Origin: Streptosporangium brasiliense
GTDB taxonomy: Bacteria; Actinomycetota; Actinomycetes; Streptosporangiales; Streptosporangiaceae
Reading direction: 5' to 3'
Length of the DNA: 64,000 nucleotides
Assembly (NCBI RefSeq): GCF_030811595.1
Contig: NZ_JAUSRB010000002.1
Span: 2,728,001 to 2,792,000 of the forward strand
In this document: in pieces, positions 28,923 through 36,935 of the stretch
Numbering within the stretch: the stretch's first letter is position 1
Layout of the letters: the number at the start of each line of letters is the position of its first letter
Notes under the pieces: model-generated
Told to the model about the DNA's origin: nothing
Databases searched by the model: none
What the model saw: only the letters and a program-made list of their open reading frames with translations
Translations under genes and position numbers: made by a program

Positions 28923-28972
28923 GGGCTGTCCCGCCGGGGGGCCGGTCGGTTAGGTTGGCCCGGTCGTGTAGC

Positions 28973-28982
28973 CAAGCGCTTG
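28973..28982. promoter_or_regulatory. LacI-like palindrome CAAGCGCTTG upstream of the 28997 gene
   Basis: Perfect 10-bp palindrome with a central CG, of the type bound by many LacI-family regulators, 14 bp before the start codon. The regulator is unknown. Confidence 0.3.
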
Positions 28983-28996
28983 CATGGGAGTGGGCC

Positions 28997-29959
28997 GTGG
29001 TGAAGATCATCGATCACGGGACGTGGCCGCTGAGTGAGGCGGACGAGGGGACGCATCCGGCCGGTGGCGAACGGCTGTGGAGCGAGTCGTTCTACTTCGA
29101 CTTCGCGGCCGAGGACGGCTCCCTGGCCGGTTACGTCCGGCTGGGCCTGTATCCCAACTGGGACCGCGCCTGGTACTGGGCGTGCCTGGTCGGCCGGGAC
29201 CGGCCGCTGGTGCTGCTCGCCGACGACTGTGCCCCGCTGCCCACGTCCGGCCTCACGGTGCGGGGCCGGGACTACCGGGCGACCCACGAGACGACGGCCC
29301 CCATGCGCTCCACCAGGCTGACCCTGGAGGCCGGGGCGGCCGCCGTGCTGGAGGATCCGACGTGGGCCTACGACGTCCCCGACGGGGCCCCGAGGACCTC
29401 GCTGGAGTTCGACCTGGAGTGGGAGACGGTCGGCGGGGTCTACCCCTACGGGTTCGTCCCGCGCTACGAGATCCCCTGCAGGGTCGCCGGCGTGATCAGG
29501 GTGGGCGGCGAGGAGATCCCCTTCGCCGGACACGGCGAGCGCGACCACAGCTGGGGGGAGCGCGACTGGTGGACGGTCTCCTGGCTGTGGAGTTCCGGGC
29601 GGCTCGACGACGGGACGTTCTTCCACGGCATGCGGGCCAACCTCGGCGCCGAGCTGTCGTGGCCGTGTTTCACGGTCTCGCCCGAGGGCGTGCTCGGCCA
29701 CCGGGAGGGGTTCACCGCGGCGACCGAGTTCGGCGAGCACGGCCTGCCCGTCCTCTCGCGGCTGGCCGTGCCGGGGGCCCCGATGACCGTCACCCCGGTC
29801 GCCTTCGCCCCCGTGGGGATGACCTCCCCGGACGGCGAGCCCGCCCGTTTCCCGCGCGCTCTGTGCCGGTTCGAGGCCGAGGACGGCCGCCGGGGACACG
29901 GCTGGACGGAGTGGCACCAGCCGCCCGGGTGGCGTGAGCACAGCTGGCGTCGAGGGTGA
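28997..29959 (+). CDS. DUF7064/DUF7065-like (CrtC-lipocalin-type) protein
   Basis: A 320-residue cytosolic protein rich in Trp and Tyr, with beta-strand character. SLAGYVRLGLYPNWDRAWYW, YEIPCRVAGVIRVGG, the GHGERDHSWGERDWW block (about residues 188-202) and GWTEWHQP near the end recall the DUF7064/7065 double-lipocalin proteins that are distant relatives of hydroxyneurosporene synthase. RDHSWG with invariant His and Trp is the family hallmark. GTG 28997 follows GGGAG. The stop overlaps the next gene start (GTGA), so the two are coupled. Substrate unknown, probably hydrophobic. Confidence 0.65.
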   Translation: MVKIIDHGTWPLSEADEGTHPAGGERLWSESFYFDFAAEDGSLAGYVRLGLYPNWDRAWYWACLVGRDRPLVLLADDCAPLPTSGLTVRGRDYRATHETTAPMRSTRLTLEAGAAAVLEDPTWAYDVPDGAPRTSLEFDLEWETVGGVYPYGFVPRYEIPCRVAGVIRVGGEEIPFAGHGERDHSWGERDWWTVSWLWSSGRLDDGTFFHGMRANLGAELSWPCFTVSPEGVLGHREGFTAATEFGEHGLPVLSRLAVPGAPMTVTPVAFAPVGMTSPDGEPARFPRALCRFEAEDGRRGHGWTEWHQPPGWREHSWRRG

Positions 29960-30540
29960 GCATCGCCGGCATTGAGAACGTTTTGGCAGGCTGTGCCGGG
30001 GATAACCTCTGTGAGGTGGGGGGACTGCGTTGTCTTGATGGGTCGTATCTGACCGTTACGCCGGTGGCGTGCCGGGACAGCGTCGGCCTGCCGTACGAGG
30101 TCACCCTCGAACTCCACCGCGACGGCACGCTCTACGGGACGGTGGGGGAGCGGTGCGGCTGGTTCCTCGTCCGGCTGGCCAAGGGCGTCGCCGAGGCCCG
30201 GGCCGGTCTTGAGGCGCAGTGGCCCGACCCCGACGACCGCTTCCCCGAGGAGGAAGAACTGTTCGCCTTTCGTTACCGGACGAGGAACGGGATCGTGAGC
30301 GGGGGCGAACTCCGATGTCAGCTGCGCACCATCCCGATCTGGGTCCCGGCCAGGCGGGGGAGCGCCGGTGAATGGCGGCTGACCCGCAGGGCGTTCGTGG
30401 AGGCCTGGGGCGGTGGTGGGGTGGGCATGCGGGCCGTGCTCACCTCGGCTGAGCTGGGCGCCTTCGTGGAGGCACTCGTCACGGAGGCGGAGGAGTGCCT
30501 GGCGCCGCAGAAGTCCGGCAACTCAACCGGAACCCGATAG
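29956..30540 (+). CDS. Hypothetical protein, 194 residues
   Basis: Not recognised. The frame begins at GTG 29956, overlapping the previous stop by 4 bp, and shows MSIAGIENVLAGCAGDN, then a beta-rich region (YEVTLELHRDGTLYGTVGE), an acidic stretch (PDPDDRFPEEEELF) and a C-terminal helical part (TSAELGAFVEALVTEAEECL). The first 25 codons are less GC-biased than the rest and the true start could be further in. No signal peptide or membrane segment is evident. It precedes the cis-prenyltransferase gene by 79 bp. Confidence 0.55.
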   Translation: MSIAGIENVLAGCAGDNLCEVGGLRCLDGSYLTVTPVACRDSVGLPYEVTLELHRDGTLYGTVGERCGWFLVRLAKGVAEARAGLEAQWPDPDDRFPEEEELFAFRYRTRNGIVSGGELRCQLRTIPIWVPARRGSAGEWRLTRRAFVEAWGGGGVGMRAVLTSAELGAFVEALVTEAEECLAPQKSGNSTGTR

Positions 30541-30619
30541 ACGGGGCGGAGAGGTCTCGCGGGCGGTGATAATTGCCTGTCAGCGCCCTTCGACGGTGGG
30601 CGTTGAGGGGAGGGACTCC

Positions 30620-31387
30620 ATGGGCGTGCGCGATCTCGTCTACCGGCTGTACGAACGGCGGCTGGAGGCGAAGCTGCTCCGCCAGAAGGACATGGCCCCC
30701 CGGCATGTCGGCGTCATCGTCGACGGGAACCGGCGCTGGGCGCGCTCGATGGGCATCGACGACGTCAGCCGGGGTCATCGCAAGGGCGCGGACAAGATCT
30801 CCGAGCTCCTCGGCTGGTGCCGCGAGGCCGGCGTCGAGGTCGTCACCGTGTGGCTGCTGTCCAGCGAGAACATCAACCGGTCGAAGGACGAGCTGGACCT
30901 CCTCGTGAAGATCATCGAGGACGTGGTCCAGGAGCTCGTCGCCGACGGATGGCACATCAACCCTATGGGCGCGCTCGATCTTCTGCCCGATCACACGGCG
31001 CATGTCCTTAAAAACGCAAAAGAAGCAACATCACACCGTCCGGGTTTGATTGTGAACGTTGCTGTTGGGTATGGAGGAAGGCGTGAGATCGCTGATGCGG
31101 TGCGCTCCCTTCTCCAGGAGCACGCCAGCAAGGGCGCGAGCATCGAGGACCTGGTGGAGGTCCTCGATGTGGAGCACATCGCGGAGCATCTCTACACGCG
31201 CGGCCAGCCCGACCCGGATCTCGTCATCCGGACCTCGGGAGAGCAGCGGCTCTCCGGCTTCCTGCTCTGGCAGAGCGCCCACTCCGAGTTCTACTTCTGC
31301 GAGGCCTACTGGCCTGACTTCCGCAGGGTCGATTTCTTGCGGGCGCTCCGCTCGTATGCCGCGCGGCATCGACGGTACGGCTACTGA
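30620..31387 (+). CDS. uppS: Isoprenyl (cis-prenyl) transferase, UppS family
   Basis: Adds isopentenyl units in cis to an allylic diphosphate, for undecaprenyl or decaprenyl carrier lipid. The 255-residue product has the P-loop-like VIVDGNRRWARSMG (catalytic Asp about residue 36), WLLSSENINRS, and the C-terminal RTSGEQRLSGFLLWQ with Arg and Ser that bind diphosphate; AYWPDFRR completes the family. ATG 30620 follows GAGGGGAGGGA. Actinomycetes often carry two paralogues, so chain length is not certain. Codons 130-155 have strikingly AT-rich third positions unlike the rest of the gene. Confidence 0.93.
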   Translation: MGVRDLVYRLYERRLEAKLLRQKDMAPRHVGVIVDGNRRWARSMGIDDVSRGHRKGADKISELLGWCREAGVEVVTVWLLSSENINRSKDELDLLVKIIEDVVQELVADGWHINPMGALDLLPDHTAHVLKNAKEATSHRPGLIVNVAVGYGGRREIADAVRSLLQEHASKGASIEDLVEVLDVEHIAEHLYTRGQPDPDLVIRTSGEQRLSGFLLWQSAHSEFYFCEAYWPDFRRVDFLRALRSYAARHRRYGY

Positions 31388-31460
31388 AACACCACATGAA
31401 CACCCCCTTTCGGACAGGCTTGTCCCTTTGGCGGGTGGGTATTCAGGACGTACCGTAACA

Positions 31461-31485
31461 AGTAGGCGGGCACAGCCCGCCTACT
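31461..31485 (+). terminator. uppS terminator hairpin
   Basis: Perfect 11-bp stem AGTAGGCGGGC-ACA-GCCCGCCTACT, 74 bp after the uppS stop. The spacer 31388-31629 holds no gene that I can support; its remaining part is probably the promoter of the PhoH gene. Confidence 0.75.
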
Positions 31486-31629
31486 CCGGAGAGGGCTCGC
31501 CTTTGCGTCACGACTGCCAAGGAGGGCCGGTCGCCGGCGCCTCCTCGGCAAGCCGCGAGCGTGGGCCCGGGTCCGGTCCGCATCCCAGCTCATGGCAGGG
31601 CGCCCCCCATGGCGCCCGGGGGAGAACGC

Positions 31630-32952
31630 GTGGCAAACCCTTCGTCCTCACCCACGTCGCCGGTCACCAGCCGGCGTACGTACGTCCTGGACACCTCGGT
31701 CCTGCTGGCGGATCCAGCGGCGATGAGCCGCTTCGCCGAGCATGAGGTCGTCCTCCCGATCGTCGTCATCACCGAGTTGGAGGGCAAACGCCACCATCCG
31801 GAACTCGGATACTTCGCGCGCAAGGCGCTGAGGTACCTCGACGACCTACGGGTGACACACGGGCGGTTGGACGAGCCCATGCCGATCGGCGAGGGCAGCA
31901 TCCGGGTCGAGCTCAACCACAGCGACCCGTCGATCCTGCCCGTCGGCTTCCGGCTCGGCGACAACGACACCCGCATCCTCACCGTGGCGCGGACCCTCGC
32001 CGCGGAGGGGCGTGAGGTGGTGCTGGTCTCCAAGGACCTGCCGATGCGGGTCAAGGCGGCCTCCATCGGTCTCGCCGCGGAGGAATACCGCGCCGAGCTG
32101 GTGGTGGAGTCCGGCTGGACCGGCATGGCCGAGCTCCAGGTGACCACGGAGGACATCGAGACGCTCTTCGAGCACAGCACCGCCGACCTGCCCGAGGCCC
32201 GGGACCTGCCCACCCACACCGGTCTGCGGCTGCTGTCCAGCCGGGGTTCGGCACTGGGCAGGGTCCTGCCGGACAAGTCGGTGCGGCTGGTGCGGGGCGA
32301 CCGGGAGGTGTTCGGCCTGCACGGCCGCTCCGCCGAGCAGCGCATCGCCCTCGACCTCCTGATGGACCCCGAGGTCGGCATCGTCTCGATGGGCGGCCGG
32401 GCGGGCACCGGCAAGTCCGCGCTCGCCCTCTGCGCGGGCCTGGAGGCGGTTCTGGAGCGCCGCCAGCACCGCAAGGTCATCGTCTTCCGCCCGCTGTACG
32501 CCGTGGGCGGCCAGGAGCTGGGCTACCTGCCCGGTTCCGAGAACGAGAAGATGGGCCCGTGGGCGCAGGCCGTCTACGACACCCTCGGCGCGGTCACCAC
32601 GCCCGAGGTGATCGAGGAGGTCATCGACCGGGGCATGCTGGAGGTGCTGCCGCTCACCCACATCCGCGGCCGGTCCCTGCACGACGCCTTCGTGATCGTG
32701 GACGAGGCCCAGTCGCTGGAGCGCGGGGTGCTGCTGACGGTGCTGAGCCGGATCGGCGCCAACTCCAGGGTCGTGCTCACCCACGACATCGCCCAGCGCG
32801 ACAACCTCCGGGTGGGCAGGCACGACGGCGTGGTCGCGGTGGTGGAGAAGCTCAAGGGCCATCCGCTGTTCGCGCACGTCACGCTGACCCGCTCGGAGCG
32901 CTCGCCGATCGCCGCCCTCGTGACCGAGATGCTGGAGGACATCACGATGTAG
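31630..32952 (+). CDS. PIN-PhoH fusion ATPase (PhoH2-type)
   Basis: A 440-residue fusion of a PIN ribonuclease domain and a PhoH ATPase, a class described as RNA helicase/RNase (PhoH2). The PIN acidic cluster is visible in [12 protein letters not shown] (Asp), VVITELEGK (Glu) and [12 protein letters not shown] (Asp, Asp), within about residues 20-160. The PhoH half has Walker [29 protein letters not shown], Walker [12 protein letters not shown] and [12 protein letters not shown] 31630 follows GGGGGAGAAC; an upstream ATG at 31609 is also possible. It is monocistronic by layout. Confidence 0.92.
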   Translation: MANPSSSPTSPVTSRRTYVLDTSVLLADPAAMSRFAEHEVVLPIVVITELEGKRHHPELGYFARKALRYLDDLRVTHGRLDEPMPIGEGSIRVELNHSDPSILPVGFRLGDNDTRILTVARTLAAEGREVVLVSKDLPMRVKAASIGLAAEEYRAELVVESGWTGMAELQVTTEDIETLFEHSTADLPEARDLPTHTGLRLLSSRGSALGRVLPDKSVRLVRGDREVFGLHGRSAEQRIALDLLMDPEVGIVSMGGRAGTGKSALALCAGLEAVLERRQHRKVIVFRPLYAVGGQELGYLPGSENEKMGPWAQAVYDTLGAVTTPEVIEEVIDRGMLEVLPLTHIRGRSLHDAFVIVDEAQSLERGVLLTVLSRIGANSRVVLTHDIAQRDNLRVGRHDGVVAVVEKLKGHPLFAHVTLTRSERSPIAALVTEMLEDITM

Positions 32953-32980
32953 GCCGCCGCCCGCGGGTCCTCCCGCGGCG

Positions 32981-33000
32981 GGCCGGCCACCCGGCCGGCC
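32981..33000 (+). terminator. phoH terminator hairpin
   Basis: Perfect 8-bp repeat GGCCGGCC-ACCC-GGCCGGCC, 28 bp after the stop. The rest of the spacer to 33180 is GC-rich with recurring GGCCCGTCCCGG and GGGAGCCGCTTCC motifs and no gene. Confidence 0.6.
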
Positions 33001-33180
33001 GTCCGCGGAGGATCCGCGGGTCCCGGCCCGTCCCGGCGGGAGCCGCTTCCCTCCGGCCCGTCCCGGAAGGGCCGCTTCCCCCCGCGCCCGGCGCCGCGGG
33101 AGCGGCCCTCTCCGGCCCGTCACGGGTACGGCGGGCCGCGCCTCACGGCCGGTACGGGGCGCAGCCGCCCCCCAGGCCCG

Positions 33181-33771
33181 TCACGGCGGGAGCCGTACCC
33201 CCTTGGCCGCCAGGTCCCGATACTCGAAGCAGGTGTGCTCGCCCAGCGACGCCGGGGTACCCGGGAACAGCCGGGTGACCTCGACGCTCCAGATGCTCTC
33301 CTGCTTGTTCTGCCTGATGGTGCAGGTGATCTGGGCGAGCCCGGCCCTGGAGATCTCGCCCTCTCCCGTGATGATCACGTTCAGCCGGTAGCCCAGCTTG
33401 CCCCCGGGGTCGTTGCGCTGGGGCGTGTCGGAGTATCGGGTGGTCTCGGTGTCGTAGTGACTGAACTCGTTGAGCGCGCTGCTCAGCCCCTTCTTCGGCG
33501 GCTGCTTCCCGGCCCGGAACAGGGTGTTGATGATGTCCTTGGCGGAGTCGGAGCCCACGGGGATGCTGGCGGGCTCCAGCCGCCCGTCGCGCAGCAGGTA
33601 GACCGTCACCCACGTGGGGCTGTAGCTGATCACCGGAGGGCGGCCCTGGTCGCGGACCTCGGTGGGGGCTATTCCGCAGCCGCCCAGCGTCAGGGCGGCG
33701 GCGAGCAGGCACGCCGGCCACCGCGGGCGGAAGGGGAGCGGGCGGAAGGAGACCGGAGCGTGGAGCCTCAT
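33181..33771 (-). CDS. Lipoprotein encoded with an AfsQ-type two-component system
   Basis: A 196-residue exported protein with signal peptide and lipobox LTLGGCG (Cys about residue 32). The mature part holds a GerMN-like alpha/beta region (PTWVTVYLLRDGRLEPASIP, then DIINTLFRAGKQPPKKGLSSAL, quoted in part). ATG 33771 overlaps the sensor kinase stop (ATGA), so it is the third gene of the regulator-kinase-lipoprotein operon. AfsQ1/Q2 in Streptomyces also has a neighbouring lipoprotein gene; a role in modulating the sensor at the outer membrane face is inferred. Confidence 0.8.
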   Translation of the reverse strand: MRLHAPVSFRPLPFRPRWPACLLAAALTLGGCGIAPTEVRDQGRPPVISYSPTWVTVYLLRDGRLEPASIPVGSDSAKDIINTLFRAGKQPPKKGLSSALNEFSHYDTETTRYSDTPQRNDPGGKLGYRLNVIITGEGEISRAGLAQITCTIRQNKQESIWSVEVTRLFPGTPASLGEHTCFEYRDLAAKGVRLPP

Positions 33772-35174
33772 GTCGAAGGCAGCCAGACCGTGAAGAGCGT
33801 GCCCGGATCCTGCGGGCGCACCGAGATGGTGCCGCCGTGCAGGCGGGCGTTGGCCCGCGCGATGGACAGGCCGAGGCCGCTCCCGTCGCCCCGGGCGCCC
33901 GCCTTGTAGAAGCGGTCGAACACGTGGGGCAGGTCCGTGGGCGGGATGCCCCTGCCGTGGTCGCGTACCTTGACCTCCAGGCCGTTCGGGGTGCTGCGGG
34001 CGGTCACCACGACGGGAGGCTCGCCGTGGCGCAGGGCGTTGCCCACCAGGTTCGCCATGATCACGTCGAAGCGCCTGGGATCGAGGGAGAAGGCCAGTCC
34101 CTGCGGCACGTTCACCTCCACCCGTTCCGACCAGCCCCGCGTCTCCAGGCAGTCGTAGATCACGTCGGCGATGTTCGTGGTGTCCAGGTTCAGGGTCGCC
34201 GTGCCCGAGTCGAACCGGCTTGTCTCGATGAGCTGCTCCACCAGGGTCCGCAGCCGCCCGATCTCCCGCAGCACGAGCCGTACGGCCGCCGCCGGCTCGC
34301 GGGGCAGCCGTTCGGCCTCCTCGGAGAGCATGTCGGTCACCGCGGTCATCGCGGTCAGCGGGGTCCTGAGCTCGTGCGAGACGTCGGCAACGAACCGCCG
34401 TGACATCGCCTCCAGCGAGCGCAGCTCGGTCACGCTCCGCTCCAGGGCGGCCGCGGTGTCGTTGAACGTCGCGGTCAGCTCCGCCAGCTCGTCCTGACCG
34501 CGCACGGGCAGGCGGGTGTCCAGGTGGCCGGCGCCGAGCGCGCGGGCCGCCGAGCCGAGCCGCCGGACCGGCAGCAGCACCCGCCGGGCCGACACCAGGG
34601 CGACGGCGAGCGCGATGATCAGCATGATGGCCCCGGCGGCGGCCAGCGGCTGCCGCAGGTCGTCGAGGAGCTGCTCCTCCTCGGCCAGGGGGACGAACAC
34701 GAAGACGCTCATCCCGGTGGGCTTGGCGATGCGCAGGGGCTCTATCCGCCACACGGGGGTGCCGATGAGCAGCCACATCTTCCCGTCGATCGTCTGCCGC
34801 TTGGTCACCAGCCGCCGGGCTGCCCCGGCGTCGAGGTCGGCGGGGACGTCGTTCATGCTGAAGTCGCCGTCGGGGTAGAGGTAGCTCTGGTAGCGGACCA
34901 CCACCCCGCCGTTGCGCAGGCGCAGGCTCTTCTGCAACGTGCTGATCTGCGCGTCGGTCGGCGGGCTGTCTCCCGCCCAGAGCGCGCCGATGGGCACCCT
35001 GATCCCTTCCAGGGTGTCGCGCACGTCGCGCACGGCCACCTGCTCGGCGAGGTCGATCGTCCGGCCCTTGACGAGCTCGTAGCCGATCCCCGCGACCAGT
35101 GCGGAGGCCGTCACCGCGATCAGGGTGAAGGCGATGACCAGGCGGCCGCGCAGCCCGGTGTAGGCCCGCTTCAC
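33768..35174 (-). CDS. Sensor histidine kinase, AfsQ2/CseC-like
   Basis: A 468-residue membrane kinase. Two helices (about residues 10-30 and 180-200) enclose an extracytoplasmic sensor domain of about 150 residues. HAMP follows, then HisKA with FVADVSHELRTPLTAM (phospho-accepting His about residue 270), N-box NLVGNALRHGEPP, G1 VRDHGRGIP, F-box FDRFYKAGARGDGSG and G2 GLGLSIARANARLHGG. GTG 35174 overlaps the response-regulator stop (GTGA). The closest recognisable partner is AfsQ1-like, which makes this the AfsQ2 equivalent. Confidence 0.9.
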   Translation of the reverse strand: MKRAYTGLRGRLVIAFTLIAVTASALVAGIGYELVKGRTIDLAEQVAVRDVRDTLEGIRVPIGALWAGDSPPTDAQISTLQKSLRLRNGGVVVRYQSYLYPDGDFSMNDVPADLDAGAARRLVTKRQTIDGKMWLLIGTPVWRIEPLRIAKPTGMSVFVFVPLAEEEQLLDDLRQPLAAAGAIMLIIALAVALVSARRVLLPVRRLGSAARALGAGHLDTRLPVRGQDELAELTATFNDTAAALERSVTELRSLEAMSRRFVADVSHELRTPLTAMTAVTDMLSEEAERLPREPAAAVRLVLREIGRLRTLVEQLIETSRFDSGTATLNLDTTNIADVIYDCLETRGWSERVEVNVPQGLAFSLDPRRFDVIMANLVGNALRHGEPPVVVTARSTPNGLEVKVRDHGRGIPPTDLPHVFDRFYKAGARGDGSGLGLSIARANARLHGGTISVRPQDPGTLFTVWLPST

Positions 35175-35845
35175 GGCGGGCTGAACCGGTAACCGAACCC
35201 ACGGACGGTGTGGATGAACTGAGGTTCGGCGGGCACTGACTCGATCTTGGCGCGGACCCGCTGGACGCAGGCGTCCACCAGCCGGGAGTCGGCGACGTGG
35301 GTGTGGTCCCAGACGGCCCGCAGCAGGTATCTGCGGTTGAGCACCTGGCCGGGGTGGCGGACCAGTTCGAGCAGGAGCCGCAGCTCGGTGGGGGTCAGAT
35401 GGACCTCCCGGCCGGCCAGCGACACCTTGAGCGCTCCCCGGTCGATGACCAGGTCGCCGAAGGTGATGCGGTCGGAGGCGACCGACTCCACCCGGCGCAG
35501 GACGGCGCGGATCCGGGCGTCCAGCACGCGCGGCTCGACCGGCTTGACCACGTAGTCGTCGGCCCCCGCCTCCAGCCCCACGACCACGTCCAGGTCGTCG
35601 CCCCGGGCGGTGAGCAGTATCACCGGCAGCTGGTCCAGCCTGCGGATGCGGCGGCACACCTCGACACCGTCGATCCCGGGGAGCATGACGTCCAGGACGA
35701 CGATCTCGGGGCGCCGCGTCCGGATGTGGTCGAGCGCCTCCTCGCCGCTGGCGTAGGAGGTCACGGAGTGGCCCTGACGGGTCAGGGCCAGTTCGAGCCC
35801 GGTCCGGACCGAGGGATCGTCTTCAACAAGGAGGATGCCGGCCAC
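35171..35845 (-). CDS. OmpR-family response regulator, AfsQ1-like
   Basis: A 224-residue regulator. The receiver has LLVEDDPSVRTGLELALTRQGH, phospho-acceptor VLDVMLPGIDG (Asp about residue 51), Thr in LLTARGDD and Lys in VVKPVEPR; the winged-helix output domain has LTPTELRLLLELVRHPGQVL and RLVDACVQRVRAKIE. It agrees with Streptomyces AfsQ1 through long stretches such as QLPVILLTARGDDLDVVVGL. GTG 35845 begins at the receiver; upstream ATG 35902 is possible. No sigQ homologue lies beside it. A CRP-type operator lies 139 bp upstream of this start in the divergent spacer. Confidence 0.9.
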   Translation of the reverse strand: MAGILLVEDDPSVRTGLELALTRQGHSVTSYASGEEALDHIRTRRPEIVVLDVMLPGIDGVEVCRRIRRLDQLPVILLTARGDDLDVVVGLEAGADDYVVKPVEPRVLDARIRAVLRRVESVASDRITFGDLVIDRGALKVSLAGREVHLTPTELRLLLELVRHPGQVLNRRYLLRAVWDHTHVADSRLVDACVQRVRAKIESVPAEPQFIHTVRGFGYRFSPP

Positions 35846-35983
35846 CGGGTAATTATTCTTCCAATATGGGAGGACACCTGCACCGTCACGGAACTGTGAC
35901 ATGAGGTGGACAGTAACCAAATATGGCGTTGAAAGCCTAATGGAGGGCGTTTCCTCCGGTGCGGGGGTACGTAGGAGGCCCCC

Positions 35984-36019
35984 GCCCGGTAAATGTGATG
36001 AAAATCACATTTACCGGGC
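35984..36019. promoter_or_regulatory. CRP/FNR-type operator within a perfect 16-bp inverted repeat
   Basis: The core AAATGTGAT-N4-ATCACATTT matches the classical CRP consensus TGTGA-N6-TCACA at every fixed base. Symmetry extends to 16 bp per arm (arms 35984-35999 and 36004-36019, loop GAAA). It lies in the 304-bp gene-free divergent spacer 35846-36149, 131 bp before the transglycosylase-like gene and 139 bp before the response regulator. As RNA it would also fold into a GNRA-capped hairpin. Confidence 0.85.
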
Positions 36020-36149
36020 CAAATCCCAGGAAAGTCCATGTAACCAGCAAGTAGGCGGCAAAAAAACCGGCGGCCGCCCAGGGGAACACCAACCAACTCT
36101 CCCGTTCGGGTTGCGGACCACCCCCCTGTCCACGGCAAGCTCATAGGTC

Positions 36150-36875
36150 GTGAGTTCAGGACCGCCGCACGTGAAGGAGCACTCAGCTCCCCGCCCCCGC
36201 CGCACGGCCGGAAAACCGGCCAAGGCCAAGAAGCAGGGGTGGCTGACCCCCAAGCGCGCCGTCATCCTCGGCACGGCGGCCGTGATCCTCGTCGGCGGCG
36301 GCGGCTTCACCGTCTACACCGCCGTCCAGAACGCCTCCGCCCCGGCGGAGGAGCCGCTCAGCCTGGGCGATCTGTCGAAGATGCTCAGCGGCGACCCGTT
36401 CGCGCCCGATCCCCAGAGCGACGTGCTCAAGGCCCAGGCGGCCCAGGCCCTCAAGGCCGACAAGCTGAAGGCCCAGCGCGACCACCGCAAGCCGCTGGAC
36501 CAGATCGTGATCCCCAAGGAGGCCCCCGGCGGCGGCGGCTTCGACCCGCAGCAGCTCCCGCCCGGCACCGCCAACCCGACCGGCAACAAGGCGCTGGGCA
36601 AGCAGATGCTGGAGGCGCGCGGCTGGGCCGACCAGTGGGGCTGCCTGGAGAAGCTCTGGATGAAGGAGAGCGGCTGGAACGAGCGGGCGATGAACCGCTA
36701 CAGCGGCGCCTACGGCATCCCGCAGTCACTGCCCGGCCACAAGATGGCCAGCGCCGGAGGTGACTGGCAGACCAACGCGGCCACCCAGATCGAGTGGGGA
36801 CTCGGTTATATCAAGGGTCGTTATGGCACGCCTTGTGGTGCCTGGGGCCATTCCCAGGCCAAGGGCTGGTACTGA
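36150..36875 (+). CDS. Secreted transglycosylase-like (aggregation-promoting-factor C-terminal type) protein
   Basis: A 241-residue protein with basic N-terminus, membrane helix or uncleaved signal (about residues 36-56, AVILGTAAVILVGGGGFTV), a charged linker and a C-terminal lysozyme-like domain. The latter has LWMKESGWNERAMN (catalytic Glu about residue 177), GAYGIPQSLPGHKMAS and IEWGLGYIKGRYGTPCGAW, the pattern of RPF/transglycosylase-like actinomycete proteins. GTG 36150 and GTG 36171 are both possible starts. The upstream CRP-type site suggests control by cAMP or by a CRP homologue. Confidence 0.83.
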   Translation: MSSGPPHVKEHSAPRPRRTAGKPAKAKKQGWLTPKRAVILGTAAVILVGGGGFTVYTAVQNASAPAEEPLSLGDLSKMLSGDPFAPDPQSDVLKAQAAQALKADKLKAQRDHRKPLDQIVIPKEAPGGGGFDPQQLPPGTANPTGNKALGKQMLEARGWADQWGCLEKLWMKESGWNERAMNRYSGAYGIPQSLPGHKMASAGGDWQTNAATQIEWGLGYIKGRYGTPCGAWGHSQAKGWY

Positions 36876-36935
36876 GACACCAGGAGTCGGCAAGTCTGAC
36901 CGTCTGCCGCCCGCCGGCATCGCACGCTTGGCCGT

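Noticed and set aside
35984..36149. Cyclic-di-AMP (ydaO) riboswitch ahead of the transglycosylase-like gene
   Set aside because: Such riboswitches often precede wall hydrolases, but the conserved core sequence elements are not seen; the strong hairpin is better explained as a CRP-type site.
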